The notes under the pieces are model-generated. The model had not been told where the DNA came from and did not search any database. It saw only the letters and a program-made list of their open reading frames with translations. Of a stretch of 64,000 nucleotides of DNA, positions 1 to 9,303 are shown in pieces. Source of the stretch: Levilactobacillus angrenensis (lineage in GTDB: Bacteria > Bacillota > Bacilli > Lactobacillales > Lactobacillaceae); assembly GCF_003946085.1 (NCBI RefSeq), contig NZ_RHOB01000006.1, positions 1 to 64,000 of the forward strand, read 5' to 3'. Position numbers and translations under genes: made by a program. The stretch's first letter is position 1. Every line of letters starts with the position of its first letter.

Positions 1-2
1 GC

Positions 3-98
3 ACCGCCTACGGCTACCGCAACTGGACCAACTTCCACTATAGAATACAGATTGAATTTAATATCCGGGTCCAAAAAAGAGGCCCAATTCGTAAGTGA
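3..98 (+). pseudogene. ISL3-type transposase tail, cut by window edge
   Basis: An open frame enters from the left edge and stops at TGA 96-98. Its 31 visible residues include AYGYRNWTNFHYRIQIEFN, which resembles the conserved C-terminal end of ISL3-family transposases. Whether a complete gene lies outside the window cannot be seen. The last codons overlap a hairpin that would terminate the opposite strand, so the insertion-sequence end may lie within about 60-120. Confidence 0.5.
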
Positions 99-108
99 AT
101 TGAACCTC
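73..108 (-). terminator. Rho-independent terminator of the esterase gene
   Basis: On the minus strand an inverted repeat (GAGGTTCAATTC / GAATTGGGCCTC, loop ACTTAC) is followed by six T. It lies downstream of the esterase gene that ends at 173. Confidence 0.7.
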
Positions 109-172
109 TCAAATTCTCCCCATCAACACCGGTTGACAAAGAGCCCAAACTCTTGCATCAACTTTAAATGGC

Positions 173-1063
173 CTACGCATCCATATTTTTCGTTAAAATA
201 AACTGCTTAACTTCCTTCAGCGTGCGCTTGGTTTCTGGTAGCTTGCCCCAGAGAATGTAATCGTGGAGCATCGACTTGACCTCGCGTGCCTTGTACGGCG
301 TTCCGCTGGCCTCGGCCAGTTTTTGGACCAGCCGTTGGTCATCGGCCGCCAGCAATTCGTTGGTGCCGTAGTACAACAGGATGGGGCCCAGGTCGTCGAA
401 ATCGCCGTAAATGGGGCTGACCAGCGGATCGGTCACAGGATGGTCGCCGGCGTAATCGAACCCGATCTTTTTCAGCGTTTCTAACGTTAAGTACGGGTCG
501 TGCTTGGCGGCCGCCTTTAGATCCGGATTCATCATACTGAGGTCGGCCCACGGAGAAATCAAGATACTGCCTGCTGGCAACGGCTTTTGGTGGGCTTTTA
601 ACTGTTGAAGCAGCGTCAACGCCAAGCCCCCGCCGGCCGAATCCCCCATCAAGAAGAACTGGTCGTCCGGATACTGTGCCAACAAGTAATCGTAGGCGTT
701 CATCGCAAAGATCACGGTTTCATCGACCGTGGCCTCAGGTACTAGCGGATAATCCACGTACGACACCCGCAGATTAGCCTGCTGGATCAACGTTTCCATC
801 AACTCTCGGTGGCTATCGATACCTTGCATCGTATAGGCTCCACCATGAAATAACAAGACGTGTTGCCGCAACGGTGCCCCGGAAGCGGCCGTTAAGATGC
901 GCCCGCCAAAGACTTGCCGTTCCTTGGTCACGATGGTAGCCGGAAACTTCTCGGGCACCACGGCCCGGTTTTGCCGACTGGGCTGTAAAAATGCTTGTTG
1001 AATCTGCTGTTTGAGCTGACTATGCTGGGTCTTGAAGAGTAACCATTTCCCACGCAAACTCAC
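173..1063 (-). CDS. Alpha/beta-hydrolase, HSL-type esterase/lipase
   Basis: Probable carboxylesterase of the hormone-sensitive-lipase type, likely cytoplasmic since no signal peptide is seen. It shows the oxyanion-hole motif HGGAY near residue 73 and the nucleophile elbow GDSAGG near residue 142. An Asp in the YYGTNELLAADD region and a His in SMLHDY complete a plausible triad. About 296 residues fits the family. Several in-frame starts exist. GTG at 1063 is preferred because GGGTGA lies 5 bases upstream, and GTG at 1072 would overlap that site. The substrate cannot be read from sequence. The gene stands alone, with a terminator at 73-108. Confidence 0.8.
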   Translation of the reverse strand: MSLRGKWLLFKTQHSQLKQQIQQAFLQPSRQNRAVVPEKFPATIVTKERQVFGGRILTAASGAPLRQHVLLFHGGAYTMQGIDSHRELMETLIQQANLRVSYVDYPLVPEATVDETVIFAMNAYDYLLAQYPDDQFFLMGDSAGGGLALTLLQQLKAHQKPLPAGSILISPWADLSMMNPDLKAAAKHDPYLTLETLKKIGFDYAGDHPVTDPLVSPIYGDFDDLGPILLYYGTNELLAADDQRLVQKLAEASGTPYKAREVKSMLHDYILWGKLPETKRTLKEVKQFILTKNMDA

Positions 1064-1230
1064 GACTATCACCCTATCTTTTTGCCTTCATCAATTCTCT
1101 CGACTTATATTGCCAGTATACAGCGTTTCGGGTAAAAACGCCTCCCCAAGATTGAATTACTAGGTAATTTTCACCAAAACCGTTAGAATAGAAGATGTAA
1201 CAGTTGAGATGAAAGGGTGGCAGAAAGCCA

Positions 1231-2025
1231 ATGACAAAGAACCGAAAACTAAACATAACTGGCGGCTGGAACTTCCGGGAACTAGGTGGTTATGCAACCA
1301 TTGATGGTCACACCGTCAAGTGGCACAAGTTATTGCGGACTGACGGGTTGGCCCGGCTCACCCCGGATGATCAAACATTGCTGACTGATTATGGCGTGGT
1401 CGCAGACGTGGACTTCCGGTCCAAAAAAGAACGGCAACAGGCGCCCGACAAGGTTCCGGCTGGGGCCCAGTATCATTTTCTCCCGGTCTTTCCTGAAGGC
1501 GATGAGACCGACGCTTCGGCCACGCAAGCAGAATTGGAAAAGCGCTTCAACACCAACGACCAGGCCGGTTACCAACACATGCTAGACGTGTACCGGAAGA
1601 TGGTCACGTTACCCAGCGCCCAAGCGGCCTATCACCAATTCTTTGGTACCCTGTTAGGCAACGAACAAGCGGATCAATCCGTGCTGTTCCACTGTACTGC
1701 TGGCAAGGACCGAACGGGAATGGGTGCGTTTCTAACGTTGAGTGCGCTAAACGTTGACCCGCAAACCATTCAGCAGGACTATCTGTTAACTAACGCCAAC
1801 GTAATGCCATTGGTCGACAAGCAAAGCGAACAGGCCCGTCAAAGTGGCCATTCGGCAGCGTTTGTCACCAATATTCGGGCGCTGTCGACCGTCAATCCCG
1901 ACTACCTCGCCGCGGCCACGAAGGTCATCAACACCCAATACGGTGGCGTGCAAGACTATTTGCATGACGTGTTGGACTTATCACGCAATGACTTAACCAA
2001 TTTAAGACAACTTTATTTGGACTAA
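1231..2025 (+). CDS. Tyrosine-protein phosphatase (Y_phosphatase3 type)
   Basis: Dephosphorylates phosphotyrosine proteins or phosphoinositides in the cytoplasm, by family. The signature loop HCTAGKDRTGMGA (CX5R, Cys near residue 155) supplies the catalytic Cys and Arg. The N-terminal NITGGWNFRELGGY motif is typical of the lactic-acid-bacteria members (LipA/Lmo1800-like). The length of 264 residues is normal. ATG at 1231 is preceded by AAAGGGTGG. It is divergent from the esterase and 66 bases upstream of a second hydrolase, with which it may be cotranscribed. Confidence 0.85.
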   Translation: MTKNRKLNITGGWNFRELGGYATIDGHTVKWHKLLRTDGLARLTPDDQTLLTDYGVVADVDFRSKKERQQAPDKVPAGAQYHFLPVFPEGDETDASATQAELEKRFNTNDQAGYQHMLDVYRKMVTLPSAQAAYHQFFGTLLGNEQADQSVLFHCTAGKDRTGMGAFLTLSALNVDPQTIQQDYLLTNANVMPLVDKQSEQARQSGHSAAFVTNIRALSTVNPDYLAAATKVINTQYGGVQDYLHDVLDLSRNDLTNLRQLYLD

Positions 2026-2091
2026 ACATCCGTACCAGGCTAACCGATTCACGGGTAGTCTGTTTTTTTAACTGGAAAGGACTGGATACGT

Positions 2092-3030
2092 ATGAAAAAA
2101 AAAGCTCTGACCTGGGCCTTGCCACTGGCTGGCATCGCCCTGACCTCACTGGCTGCCAGTGAACACCTCTTTAACTTCGCCTTCAAGCGGGTCAACTACG
2201 TCCCGGAAACCTCCGCGGACAAGCAGAAATACGCCGATGCCTACTACGCCTACGTGGATTGGTACAAACAGATTCCCAAGGAAAAATGGTACCTGCACGA
2301 ACACGATCCGCAAAACCGGATGGTCGCCGAATACATTCCGGCCGAGACACCGAGTCGCCAGACCGTCATCATTTCTCACGGCTACAAGGGCAACGGCGAA
2401 ACTATGGCGAACTTTGCTCAAATGTATCACCGCCTCGGTTTCAACGTACTCTTGCCCGACGACCGCGGTCACGGCGAAAGCGCCGGTAAATACATCAGCT
2501 TTGGCTGGTTAGACCGTCTCGACTACTTACAATGGATCCAGCAAGTCATCGACCGGGCCGACACCGACGTCAAAATCTTGCTATTCGGCGTCAGTATGGG
2601 CGGTGCGACCATGGAAATGCTCTCGGGCGAAACGCTGCCGGACCAGGTCAAGGCCATCATCGCCGACTGTGGCTACTCCAGCATCGAAGCCGAATTGACC
2701 TACCTGTTGAAGCGGCAGTTCCACCTGCCCAAATACCCGATTGAACCACTGGTCAGCACCATTTCTAAGCGCCGCCTCGGCTACTACCTGGGAGACGTGA
2801 CCGCCACGGAACAGCTCCAGAAAAATCAGCGGCCGATTCTCTTCATCCACGGCGAAAAAGACGTGTACGTGCCAGTAGGGATGGCCTACGAGAATTACGC
2901 AGCGACTCACGCTCCTAAGCAATTGTGGATTGTGAAAAACGCCTCGCATGCCGAAAGTTTCTGGATCAATCCGGCCCGTTACCAACAACACGTGACGGAA
3001 TTCTTACAGACGTACTTCGACGGCGAGTGA
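2092..3030 (+). CDS. Membrane-anchored alpha/beta-hydrolase (S33/BAAT-like)
   Basis: The first 25 residues form a single hydrophobic segment (signal anchor), so the catalytic domain is probably outside the membrane. It shows HGYKGN (oxyanion hole), DDRGHGES, the nucleophile motif GVSMGG, an Asp in HGEKDVYVP and a His in NASHAES, a complete triad in family order. Such proteins are annotated as extended-signal-anchor hydrolases in lactobacilli. The substrate is unknown. ATG 2092 follows AAAGGA. A long spacer and a strong terminator follow. Confidence 0.8.
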   Translation: MKKKALTWALPLAGIALTSLAASEHLFNFAFKRVNYVPETSADKQKYADAYYAYVDWYKQIPKEKWYLHEHDPQNRMVAEYIPAETPSRQTVIISHGYKGNGETMANFAQMYHRLGFNVLLPDDRGHGESAGKYISFGWLDRLDYLQWIQQVIDRADTDVKILLFGVSMGGATMEMLSGETLPDQVKAIIADCGYSSIEAELTYLLKRQFHLPKYPIEPLVSTISKRRLGYYLGDVTATEQLQKNQRPILFIHGEKDVYVPVGMAYENYAATHAPKQLWIVKNASHAESFWINPARYQQHVTEFLQTYFDGE

Positions 3031-3320
3031 ACCTTAAGCCTAACTTAACGGCGTTTGGCCATCCGTCGCAATTCCTTCACACTTTAGTTTTTCTTTACCA
3101 ATTAGTCAAAAAGTCATCACGACTTTGCCCCGGTTCTATTCACAAAGTCCGGGTATAGTAATAACCATAGTAATTAGCCAATACCAATTACTACTTAATT
3201 CTATTCCAATCCCTTTTGATTCTCTCCCCCTAAGAGAATCACCCCAAGGTTAGGCTCCCTCAAGCCTGACCACTCCTCTAAAATACATTTACACCCCCTA
3301 ATGTAAATGTACTCCTCATG

Positions 3321-3370
3321 AAAAAAGTTCGGCGTCGCTCTTTCCCCGAGAGTGACGCCGAACTTTTTTG
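3321..3370. terminator. Bidirectional terminator
   Basis: Long perfect stem AAAAAAGTTCGGCGTC paired with GACGCCGAACTTTTTT around a GC-rich loop. T-runs occur on both strands. It sits 290 bases after the hydrolase. Bases 3031-3320 hold no gene that I can support, only a weak inverted repeat at 3286-3312. Confidence 0.8.
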
Positions 3371-3381
3371 TTTTTTTTACT

Positions 3382-4016
3382 AAAGGTTGAAAGATGAAAA
3401 TCAGCTAGAAGTATTGTCACCACGCGGCTCATGGCGTAAGAATTAGTCGTTTACAGCTTCGTAGTTTGAGCTGGCCGCCTACCGTCCGCCAACTATGGGT
3501 TGGAACGCGGTGGGCGGACCGGACCGAGCCTGAGGAACGGTCTCGGCCTCGCTTTGAGCCGAAGGACACGTCTCAAAGACGCCAGTTGCCTAAGCGGCAT
3601 GAACCGCGCCACTAAGGCAACTCCCACGGCTGAACCCATATTTGGCAGACACCCGGCTACAAGAGCGCATGCTAGTAATGGTTGACTTAGCCCCAGTTAG
3701 CGGTTGATTTAGCAACCAGTCTTTAACTAACGCCGTCTTGCTGATAATCGCCAACCTCGCCGGAGGCAGCCAGGGTGGAGCCAGCTGTGTCGACGGTGTT
3801 GGCTGAGGTTCTTTCTCAGCCTACAGCGTGGGACGACTTGGGAGCCTGGCGAACTTTGCCAGGCTTTCAAGCGAACCGGAAGCCCGCTTCTCAGGCTGGA
3901 GGTGTTCCCCATAGCAGGCGGAACCCTGGCTGACGCAGGCCCTGGTTTCACTAGTTTTGGTGGACAAAACACTATTGCTCTGGGAGTCAAGGCATTAATT
4001 CAGCTTTCAAGCTTTA
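3382..4016 (-). repeat. MITE-like non-coding repeat, copy A (full length)
   Basis: About 635 bp, bounded by AAAGGTTGAAAG on the left and its inverted counterpart CTTTCAAGCTTT on the right. It matches copy E (61555-62189) in reverse orientation along its whole length, including the central module (3760-3950) that copies B and D lack. Short frames inside are not conserved as protein between copies. No clear target duplication is visible. It lies between convergent genes and ends 3 bases from a broken antitoxin frame. Confidence 0.8.
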
Positions 4017-4018
4017 AT

Positions 4019-4138
4019 TTACCGAAGATGTTGCCATGCCTGATCAAAGTTGACTTCTGCGTCATTTGACCGTTCACGCACTTGTTTTGCAATACCATTC
4101 CTAACCAAGAATAACGTTTCTTTGATTGCTGGACACCT
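4019..4138 (-). pseudogene. Remnant C-terminus of a Phd/YefM-type antitoxin
   Basis: In the frame just after the stop of the next gene, an open stretch reads AIKETLFLVRNGIAKQVRER, then SNDAEVNFDQAWQHLR and TAA. The KETL(F/Y)L motif is typical of the C-terminal half of Phd/YefM antitoxins. It has no start or N-terminal half. The repeat element begins right at its stop codon. Best read as a fragment of a second antitoxin gene. The assignment rests on a short similarity. Confidence 0.45.
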
Positions 4139-4360
4139 TCACAACCAACGCCAAGCCTTATACAAGTCCTCGCGCTGTTGAACCGTTTGGTGTTGGGTGG
4201 CCGCGGCCAATTGCTTTTGAACCGCTGCCCACTGCTGTTCGCTTACTAAAATCGCATCTGTCGTCTTATCTTCAATTCGGACTGCCTTACCATCTTTGAC
4301 CTCTTGCAACAAACTCTGGAGATTCCGCTGCGCATCAGCTGGTGAATACACCTTTTCCAT
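4139..4360 (-). CDS. Orphan Phd/YefM-like antitoxin
   Basis: A 73-residue protein beginning MEKVYSPADAQRNLQSLLQE, the usual Phd/YefM start that forms the DNA-binding dimer. It then reads ILVSEQQWAAVQKQL, as in family members. No toxin gene of the RelE/Doc/YoeB kind is next to it. Downstream there is only the remnant at 4019-4138 and a repeat. It follows purB by 29 bases on the same strand and may be expressed from the purB promoter. ATG 4360 has GGGGGGAA just upstream. Confidence 0.65.
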   Translation of the reverse strand: MEKVYSPADAQRNLQSLLQEVKDGKAVRIEDKTTDAILVSEQQWAAVQKQLAAATQHQTVQQREDLYKAWRWL

Positions 4361-4389
4361 TGTTCATTCCCCCCAAGTTTTCTTGACTG

Positions 4390-5688
4390 TTAGTCCGTTA
4401 AGCCTAAGCGTTTGAAAATAAAGTCCACGCGCCGTAAGTGATAGTGATAATCAAAGGCATCGTCGATCTGGGCTGGCGTCAACCGCGCAGTAATTTCGGC
4501 ATTGGCTTCCACCAGTGGTCGGAACTGGGTCTGTTGGTCCCAGGCCTGCGCCGTTAAGGGTTGCACCAAGTCATAGGCGGCTTCACGGCTCAACCCAGTT
4601 TCAATCAGCTTCAACAAGAGCCGTTGGCTGTAAATCAAACCGTAAGTCCGGTCCATATTCACCTTCATCGTTTCTGGGAACACATCTAAGTGGCTTAAAA
4701 TTCGGTTGATTCGGTGGAGCATGTAATCCAACAACGTCGTACTTTCCGGCAAAATCATCCGTTCCGCTGACGAGTGAGAAATATCGCGCTCATGCCACAG
4801 ACTGACGTTTTCATACGCCGTGACCATGGTGCCCCGCAATACGCGGGCTAAACCAGTCACGTTTTCCGAACCAATTGGATTACGCTTATGCGGCATGGCC
4901 GATGAGCCCTTTTGCCCCGGGTTGAAATGTTCTTCGACTTCATGAATCTCCGAGCGCTGCAGGCTCCGAATCTCCGTGGCGATGTTTTCCACGCCCGTGC
5001 CAATCAAGGCCAGCGTCGCAATGTAATCGGCGTGTAAATCCCGTGGCAACACCTGACTGGCAATCGGTTGGGCACTGATACCGAGTTGGTCGCAAACGAA
5101 GGCTTCTACCTCAGGTGGCACGTTCGCAAAGGTGCCGACTGCCCCGCTGATCTTGCCGGTTTCTACGCCCGCCGCAGCCCGGTCGAAACGGTCGAGGTTG
5201 CGTTGCATTTCGGCGTAGAAGCGCGCTAATTTCAGTCCAAAGGTGGTTGGCTCAGCTTGCACCCCGTGGGTCCGGCCGATCATGACGGTGTCCTTATATT
5301 TCAGCGCCATCTCCTTGAGCGTGTCGATCAACGTGACCAGGCTCTGGCGAATGACCACGTTGGCCTGCTTCAGCCGATAGCCTTGGGCCGTATCCACAAC
5401 GTCGGTACTGGTGACACCGAAGTGAATCCATTTGCGCTCCGCTCCTAGAGATTCCGACACGTTGCGGGTGAATGCCACCATATCATGGTGCGTCACGGCT
5501 TCGATCTCGGCGATGCGGTCGACGTCAAATGTGGCATTTTCCCGAATCTTTTGGGCGTCCGCTTCGGGGACCTCACCTAACTTGGCCCAGGCTTCGTCGA
5601 TAGCGACTTCAACGGCAAGCCAAGACTGATACTGATTCTCCAGGGACCAAATCTGGCCCATTTCTGGTCGGGTGTAGCGTTCTAACAT
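4390..5688 (-). CDS. purB: Adenylosuccinate lyase
   Basis: Cleaves adenylosuccinate to AMP and fumarate, and SAICAR to AICAR plus fumarate, in cytoplasmic purine synthesis. The fumarase/aspartase signature GSSAMPHKRNPIGSEN is present, with the catalytic-region motifs TSTDVVDTA and RTHGVQAEP. The length of 432 residues is standard. ATG at 5688 lies 7 bases after GAGGAGG. An upstream TTG in frame is less likely. It is divergent from purA, and a perfect PurBox lies 26 bases upstream. Confidence 0.96.
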   Translation of the reverse strand: MLERYTRPEMGQIWSLENQYQSWLAVEVAIDEAWAKLGEVPEADAQKIRENATFDVDRIAEIEAVTHHDMVAFTRNVSESLGAERKWIHFGVTSTDVVDTAQGYRLKQANVVIRQSLVTLIDTLKEMALKYKDTVMIGRTHGVQAEPTTFGLKLARFYAEMQRNLDRFDRAAAGVETGKISGAVGTFANVPPEVEAFVCDQLGISAQPIASQVLPRDLHADYIATLALIGTGVENIATEIRSLQRSEIHEVEEHFNPGQKGSSAMPHKRNPIGSENVTGLARVLRGTMVTAYENVSLWHERDISHSSAERMILPESTTLLDYMLHRINRILSHLDVFPETMKVNMDRTYGLIYSQRLLLKLIETGLSREAAYDLVQPLTAQAWDQQTQFRPLVEANAEITARLTPAQIDDAFDYHYHLRRVDFIFKRLGLTD

Positions 5689-5713
5689 CAAAGTTCCTCC
5701 TCAGTAATAGGTA

Positions 5714-5740
5714 AAATCCGAACATTAATTTTAAAATTCG
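5714..5740 (-). promoter_or_regulatory. PurBox pair upstream of purB
   Basis: AAATCCGAACATT (5714-5726) matches the Gram-positive PurR consensus AWWWCCGAACWWT at every position. A second, inverted TTCG core lies at 5737-5740. Likely bound by the PRPP-responsive PurR of Firmicutes to control purB. PurR itself is not in this window. Confidence 0.7.
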
Positions 5741-5868
5741 TTTCTTGCTCTGCTATCTATTTTATCATAGAACATCCCAGTTTTGCCAGACATTTCACCG
5801 ATATATCCATTATTAATTAGTTTCTACCCATAATTAAAAGAACTTTTATACGGGTTATTTAAATAATT

Positions 5869-5910
5869 GTTCGTTTTTCGCTTGAAATTCAATTACGAAC
5901 TTGATACAAT
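5869..5910 (+). promoter_or_regulatory. purA promoter with PurBox-like half sites
   Basis: -35 TTGAAA (5882-5887) and -10 TACAAT (5905-5910) with a 17-base spacer. GTTCG (5869-5873) and CGAAC (5896-5900) form inverted PurBox cores, the second inside the spacer. A further GTTCGG core lies at 5925-5930. Together with the purB box this suggests coordinated PurR control of both divergent genes. Confidence 0.65.
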
Positions 5911-5961
5911 TATTCTTGCTGGGTGTTCGGCCTAGTAAAAAATAACGATGAGGTGTTTGCA

Positions 5962-7248
5962 ATGTCATCAACAGTAGTAGTTGGTAGTCAATGGGGCGAT
6001 GAAGGTAAAGGAAAGATCACGGATTTTCTGAGTGAGAAGGCTGATGTCATTGCCCGCTACCAAGGTGGTGACAATGCCGGCCACACCATCGTCTTCAATG
6101 GTCAAACGTTCAAGCTGCGGCTGATTCCTTCAGGGATTTTCTACGCCGACAAGCTGAGCGTCATCGGTAACGGTGTCGTGGTCAACCCGAAGTCTTTAAT
6201 TGAAGAATTAACTTATTTGCACGACAACGGGATTTCCACGGATAACTTGCGGATCTCTGACCGCGCCCACGTCATCTTGCCGTACCACATCCTGTTAGAC
6301 CAGGCGCAAGAAAAGGCCAAGGAAAACAAGATTGGGACCACGAACAAAGGTATCGGCCCGGCTTACATGGATAAAGCCGAACGAATCGGGATTCGCATCG
6401 CTGATTTGTTAGATCACGATATCTTTGCGGACAAATTACGACAGAACTTAATTGAAAAGAACAATGTTTTAACCAAGCTTTACGGCGTTGAACCCTTAGA
6501 CTTCGAGACGATTTTTAAGGAATACTACGCATTAGGCCAACAAATCAAGAGCCACGTGACCGATACGTCGGTGGTCATCAATGACGCAATCGACGCCGGC
6601 AAGAACGTCCTCTTCGAAGGGGCGCAAGGCGTGATGCTTGATATCGACCACGGAACTTACCCATTCGTCACTTCTTCTAACCCGGTAGCCGGGGGCGTCA
6701 CGATTGGCGCTGGCGTGGGCCCAACCAAGATCGACCACGTGGTTGGTGTCTGCAAGGCTTACACTTCCCGGGTGGGTGATGGACCTTTCCCAACCGAACT
6801 CTTCGATGAGATTGGCGACACAATTCGGGAAACCGGTCATGAATACGGGACCGTCACCAAGCGGCCTCGGCGGATCGGTTGGTTTGACAGTGTGGTTCTC
6901 CGCCATGCCAAACGCGTTTCTGGCTTGACCAGCTTATCCTTGAACTGTTTAGATGTACTGACTGGTTTGAAGACCGTTAAGATTTGCAAGGCTTACGCGC
7001 TAAATGGCGAAACCATCTACCATTACCCAGCCAGCTTAGTCGATTTGGACGCTTGCCAACCGATTTACGAAGAATTACCTGGCTGGACGGAAGACATCAC
7101 CGGCTGTCATTCAGTCGAAGAACTGCCCGTCAATGCCCAAAATTACGTTAAACGCTTAGCCGAACTGGTGGGCGTGGATATTGCCACGCTGTCCGTCGGC
7201 CCTGACCGCGAACAGACGAACATTTTACGTGACGTCTGGAACGCCTAA
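5962..7248 (+). CDS. purA: Adenylosuccinate synthetase
   Basis: Makes adenylosuccinate from IMP and aspartate using GTP, the first step from IMP to [16 protein letters not shown] at the N-terminus carries the catalytic Asp and GTP loop, followed by GGDNAGHT (catalytic His). [11 protein letters not shown] is near residue 300. The 428 residues are normal. ATG 5962 follows GAGGTG. An in-frame TTG 39 bases upstream would add residues not seen in the family. It is followed 25 bases later by guaC, so IMP-to-AMP and GMP-to-IMP functions are linked. Confidence 0.96.
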   Translation: MSSTVVVGSQWGDEGKGKITDFLSEKADVIARYQGGDNAGHTIVFNGQTFKLRLIPSGIFYADKLSVIGNGVVVNPKSLIEELTYLHDNGISTDNLRISDRAHVILPYHILLDQAQEKAKENKIGTTNKGIGPAYMDKAERIGIRIADLLDHDIFADKLRQNLIEKNNVLTKLYGVEPLDFETIFKEYYALGQQIKSHVTDTSVVINDAIDAGKNVLFEGAQGVMLDIDHGTYPFVTSSNPVAGGVTIGAGVGPTKIDHVVGVCKAYTSRVGDGPFPTELFDEIGDTIRETGHEYGTVTKRPRRIGWFDSVVLRHAKRVSGLTSLSLNCLDVLTGLKTVKICKAYALNGETIYHYPASLVDLDACQPIYEELPGWTEDITGCHSVEELPVNAQNYVKRLAELVGVDIATLSVGPDREQTNILRDVWNA

Positions 7249-7273
7249 CCCCACGAACAAGGAGTGACTGCTC

Positions 7274-8260
7274 ATGCATCCCGCAGAAGTATTTGATTAC
7301 GAAGATATTCAACTCGTGCCCAACAAATGTATCATCGACAGCCGAAGCGAGGCCGACACCAGCATCGAGTTTGGCCCGCATCGGTTTAAGATTCCGGTCG
7401 TCCCCGCCAACATGGAGACGGTCATCAACGAACCGTTAGCCGTCTGGTTAGCGCAAAACGACTATTTCTACGTCATGCACCGCTTCCACCCCGAAGAACG
7501 TCGGGGCTTCATCGAACGCATGCACGAAAAGTCACTGTTTGCGTCGATCAGTGTGGGCGTCAAGCCTGACGAACACGCCTTCATCAACGAACTGGCGGCC
7601 GCTAACTTGGTGCCAGAATACATCACCATCGACATCGCTCATGGCCACAGTGACGCGGTTATTCGGATGATCAAGCAGATCAAGTCCAAGTTGCCCGACA
7701 GTTTTGTGATTGCCGGAAACGTGGGCACGCCCGAAGCCGTGCGTGAACTTGAAAACGCCGGTGCGGACGCCACTAAGGTAGGCATTGGCCCAGGAAAGGC
7801 TTGCATCACCAAGCTCAAGACTGGTTTTGGGACCGGTGGCTGGCAACTAGCGGCCGTGCGGCTATGTGCGAAGGCTGCTCGGAAACCGATCATCGCGGAC
7901 GGGGGGATTCGCTACAACGGCGACATCGCCAAATCCATTCGCTTCGGTGCTAGCATGGTCATGATTGGCTCCATGTTAGCCGGTCACGAACAATCCCCTG
8001 GTAGCCTACTGACTATCGACGGCCGGACCTTCAAGCAATACTGGGGTTCTGCTTCCGAGAAACAAAAAGGCGCTTACCGCAACGTTGAGGGCAAGCAAAT
8101 GCTGGTCCCTTACCGCGGCGATATCGCCAACACGCTGAACGCCATGCAAGAAGACTTACAATCCTCTATTTCCTACGCCGGTGGCCGCAATCTTTTGGAC
8201 ATTCGGACCGTGGATTACGTGATTGTGAAGAGTTCCATCATGAACGGCGACAATTACTAA
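7274..8260 (+). CDS. guaC: GMP reductase
   Basis: Converts GMP to IMP with NADPH, returning guanine nucleotides to the branch point used by purA. TIM-barrel protein of 328 residues. [11 protein letters not shown] contains the catalytic Cys, and [15 protein letters not shown] and VMIGSMLAG form the phosphate-binding region. The length and the direct N-terminal start without a CBS domain distinguish it from IMP dehydrogenase. ATG 7274 follows AAGGAGTG. Probable operon with purA, ended by the hairpin at 8271-8320. Confidence 0.95.
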   Translation: MHPAEVFDYEDIQLVPNKCIIDSRSEADTSIEFGPHRFKIPVVPANMETVINEPLAVWLAQNDYFYVMHRFHPEERRGFIERMHEKSLFASISVGVKPDEHAFINELAAANLVPEYITIDIAHGHSDAVIRMIKQIKSKLPDSFVIAGNVGTPEAVRELENAGADATKVGIGPGKACITKLKTGFGTGGWQLAAVRLCAKAARKPIIADGGIRYNGDIAKSIRFGASMVMIGSMLAGHEQSPGSLLTIDGRTFKQYWGSASEKQKGAYRNVEGKQMLVPYRGDIANTLNAMQEDLQSSISYAGGRNLLDIRTVDYVIVKSSIMNGDNY

Positions 8261-8270
8261 CGACAAATTA

Positions 8271-8320
8271 AAATCACGAGCGACTCTCCCAATTTTTGGG
8301 AAAGTTACCCGTGATTTTTT
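8271..8320 (+). terminator. Terminator of purA-guaC
   Basis: Stem AAATCACG/CGTGATTT with an inner CTCCCAA/TTGGGA helix, followed by TTTTTT. Confidence 0.75.
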
Positions 8321-8336
8321 GGCACTGACTAAGCCG

Positions 8337-8681
8337 TTAATCCTTTGATGACATCGCCAGCCGCCGTTTGCCAATCTTGCTTAAATAACTCCGCAACGTC
8401 GGCCGCTTTTTCGGCGTTGGTGCTGGCTGATCAGTGGTCGGCCCCGCAACCTGTAGGCTGATCTTGGTATCTCCCAGGGGTGCGTTCACCTCAGCAAACG
8501 ACCGTGGTTCGGGCCCGTCATCGCTCACACGTCGTTGCGTCTCAATCAATTTAGCCGCCATCGCTAAGGCCGATTCTGCCGTCGTCCCCCAAGTCAGGCC
8601 GATTTCCGGAACGGTCACGCAATACCGCCCCATTTCGGCATGCAATATCACAGTATAAGTGGACCCCTTGTCACTACTCAT
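8337..8681 (-). CDS. HicB-like antitoxin domain protein
   Basis: The 114-residue product starts with a HicB-type fold: YTVILHAEMGRYCVTVPEIG, then TTAESALAMAAKLIE, matching the partial RNase-H-like HicB antitoxin pattern. It has a basic tail with PKKRPTLRSYL. No HicA toxin gene flanks it, so it is an orphan or serves another purpose. ATG 8681 follows GGGGGAG. An upstream in-frame start at 8729 lacks a ribosome site. The C-terminal region is not recognised. Confidence 0.6.
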   Translation of the reverse strand: MSSDKGSTYTVILHAEMGRYCVTVPEIGLTWGTTAESALAMAAKLIETQRRVSDDGPEPRSFAEVNAPLGDTKISLQVAGPTTDQPAPTPKKRPTLRSYLSKIGKRRLAMSSKD

Positions 8682-8884
8682 GATGACTCCCCCTAACCTT
8701 ACTCGTAAATTGAGCGGCCACCCGCTCACGATTGCTCGCCTTAATTATGGCCAGACCACCCGCAGCATGCAATGCTAACCGCTAGTTTTGATAGTTACCC
8801 TGCCTTACTGACTGCTCACCGTAGTCGGCCGACAAAAAGACGCCTGAGAGATTGGTCCCAGACGTCACTTCACTTATACCCTAC

Positions 8885-9289
8885 TAAATGTTGAAAGCGA
8901 AATTAACACGTTGATTCCCGAAATAACAGCGTTTTGTCCACTAAAAATGGTAAAGACTAATTTCCAAGTCATTTGTTACTTGGGGCTGAGCCAACTGTCA
9001 CTAGCACGTACACTTGTAGCCGAGAGTCCGCCAAATATGGGTTCAGCCGTGGGAGTTGCCTTAGCGGCGCATTTCATGCCGCTTAGACAACTGGCGTCTT
9101 TGAGACGTGACCTTTCGGCTCAAAGCGAGGTGTCGAGACCGCTCTTTGGCTCGACCCGTCCGCCCCAGCGTTCCAACCCATAGTTGGCGGGCGGTAGGCG
9201 GCCAGTTCTTACTACGAATTTGTAACCGACCATTTTTAGCGTTACGAGTCGCATTGTGTCGATGGTCGATAGTCAGCTTTCAACCTTTA
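8885..9289 (+). repeat. MITE-like non-coding repeat, copy B
   Basis: About 405 bp in the same orientation as copies D and E, lacking the central module. Left end AAATGTTGAAAG is a degenerate terminal repeat, and the right end is CTTTCAACCTTTA. Contains the shared helix arms around 9026-9045 and 9172-9192 and the GTTGCCTTAGCGGC hairpin. No target duplication is detectable. Bases 8682-8884 show no gene. Confidence 0.75.
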
Positions 9290-9303
9290 GCATCAACTTA
9301 AAC

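Noticed and set aside
1074-1256. 60-codon minus-strand frame between esterase and phosphatase
   Set aside because: Overlaps the phosphatase start and promoter region and has no coding signs.
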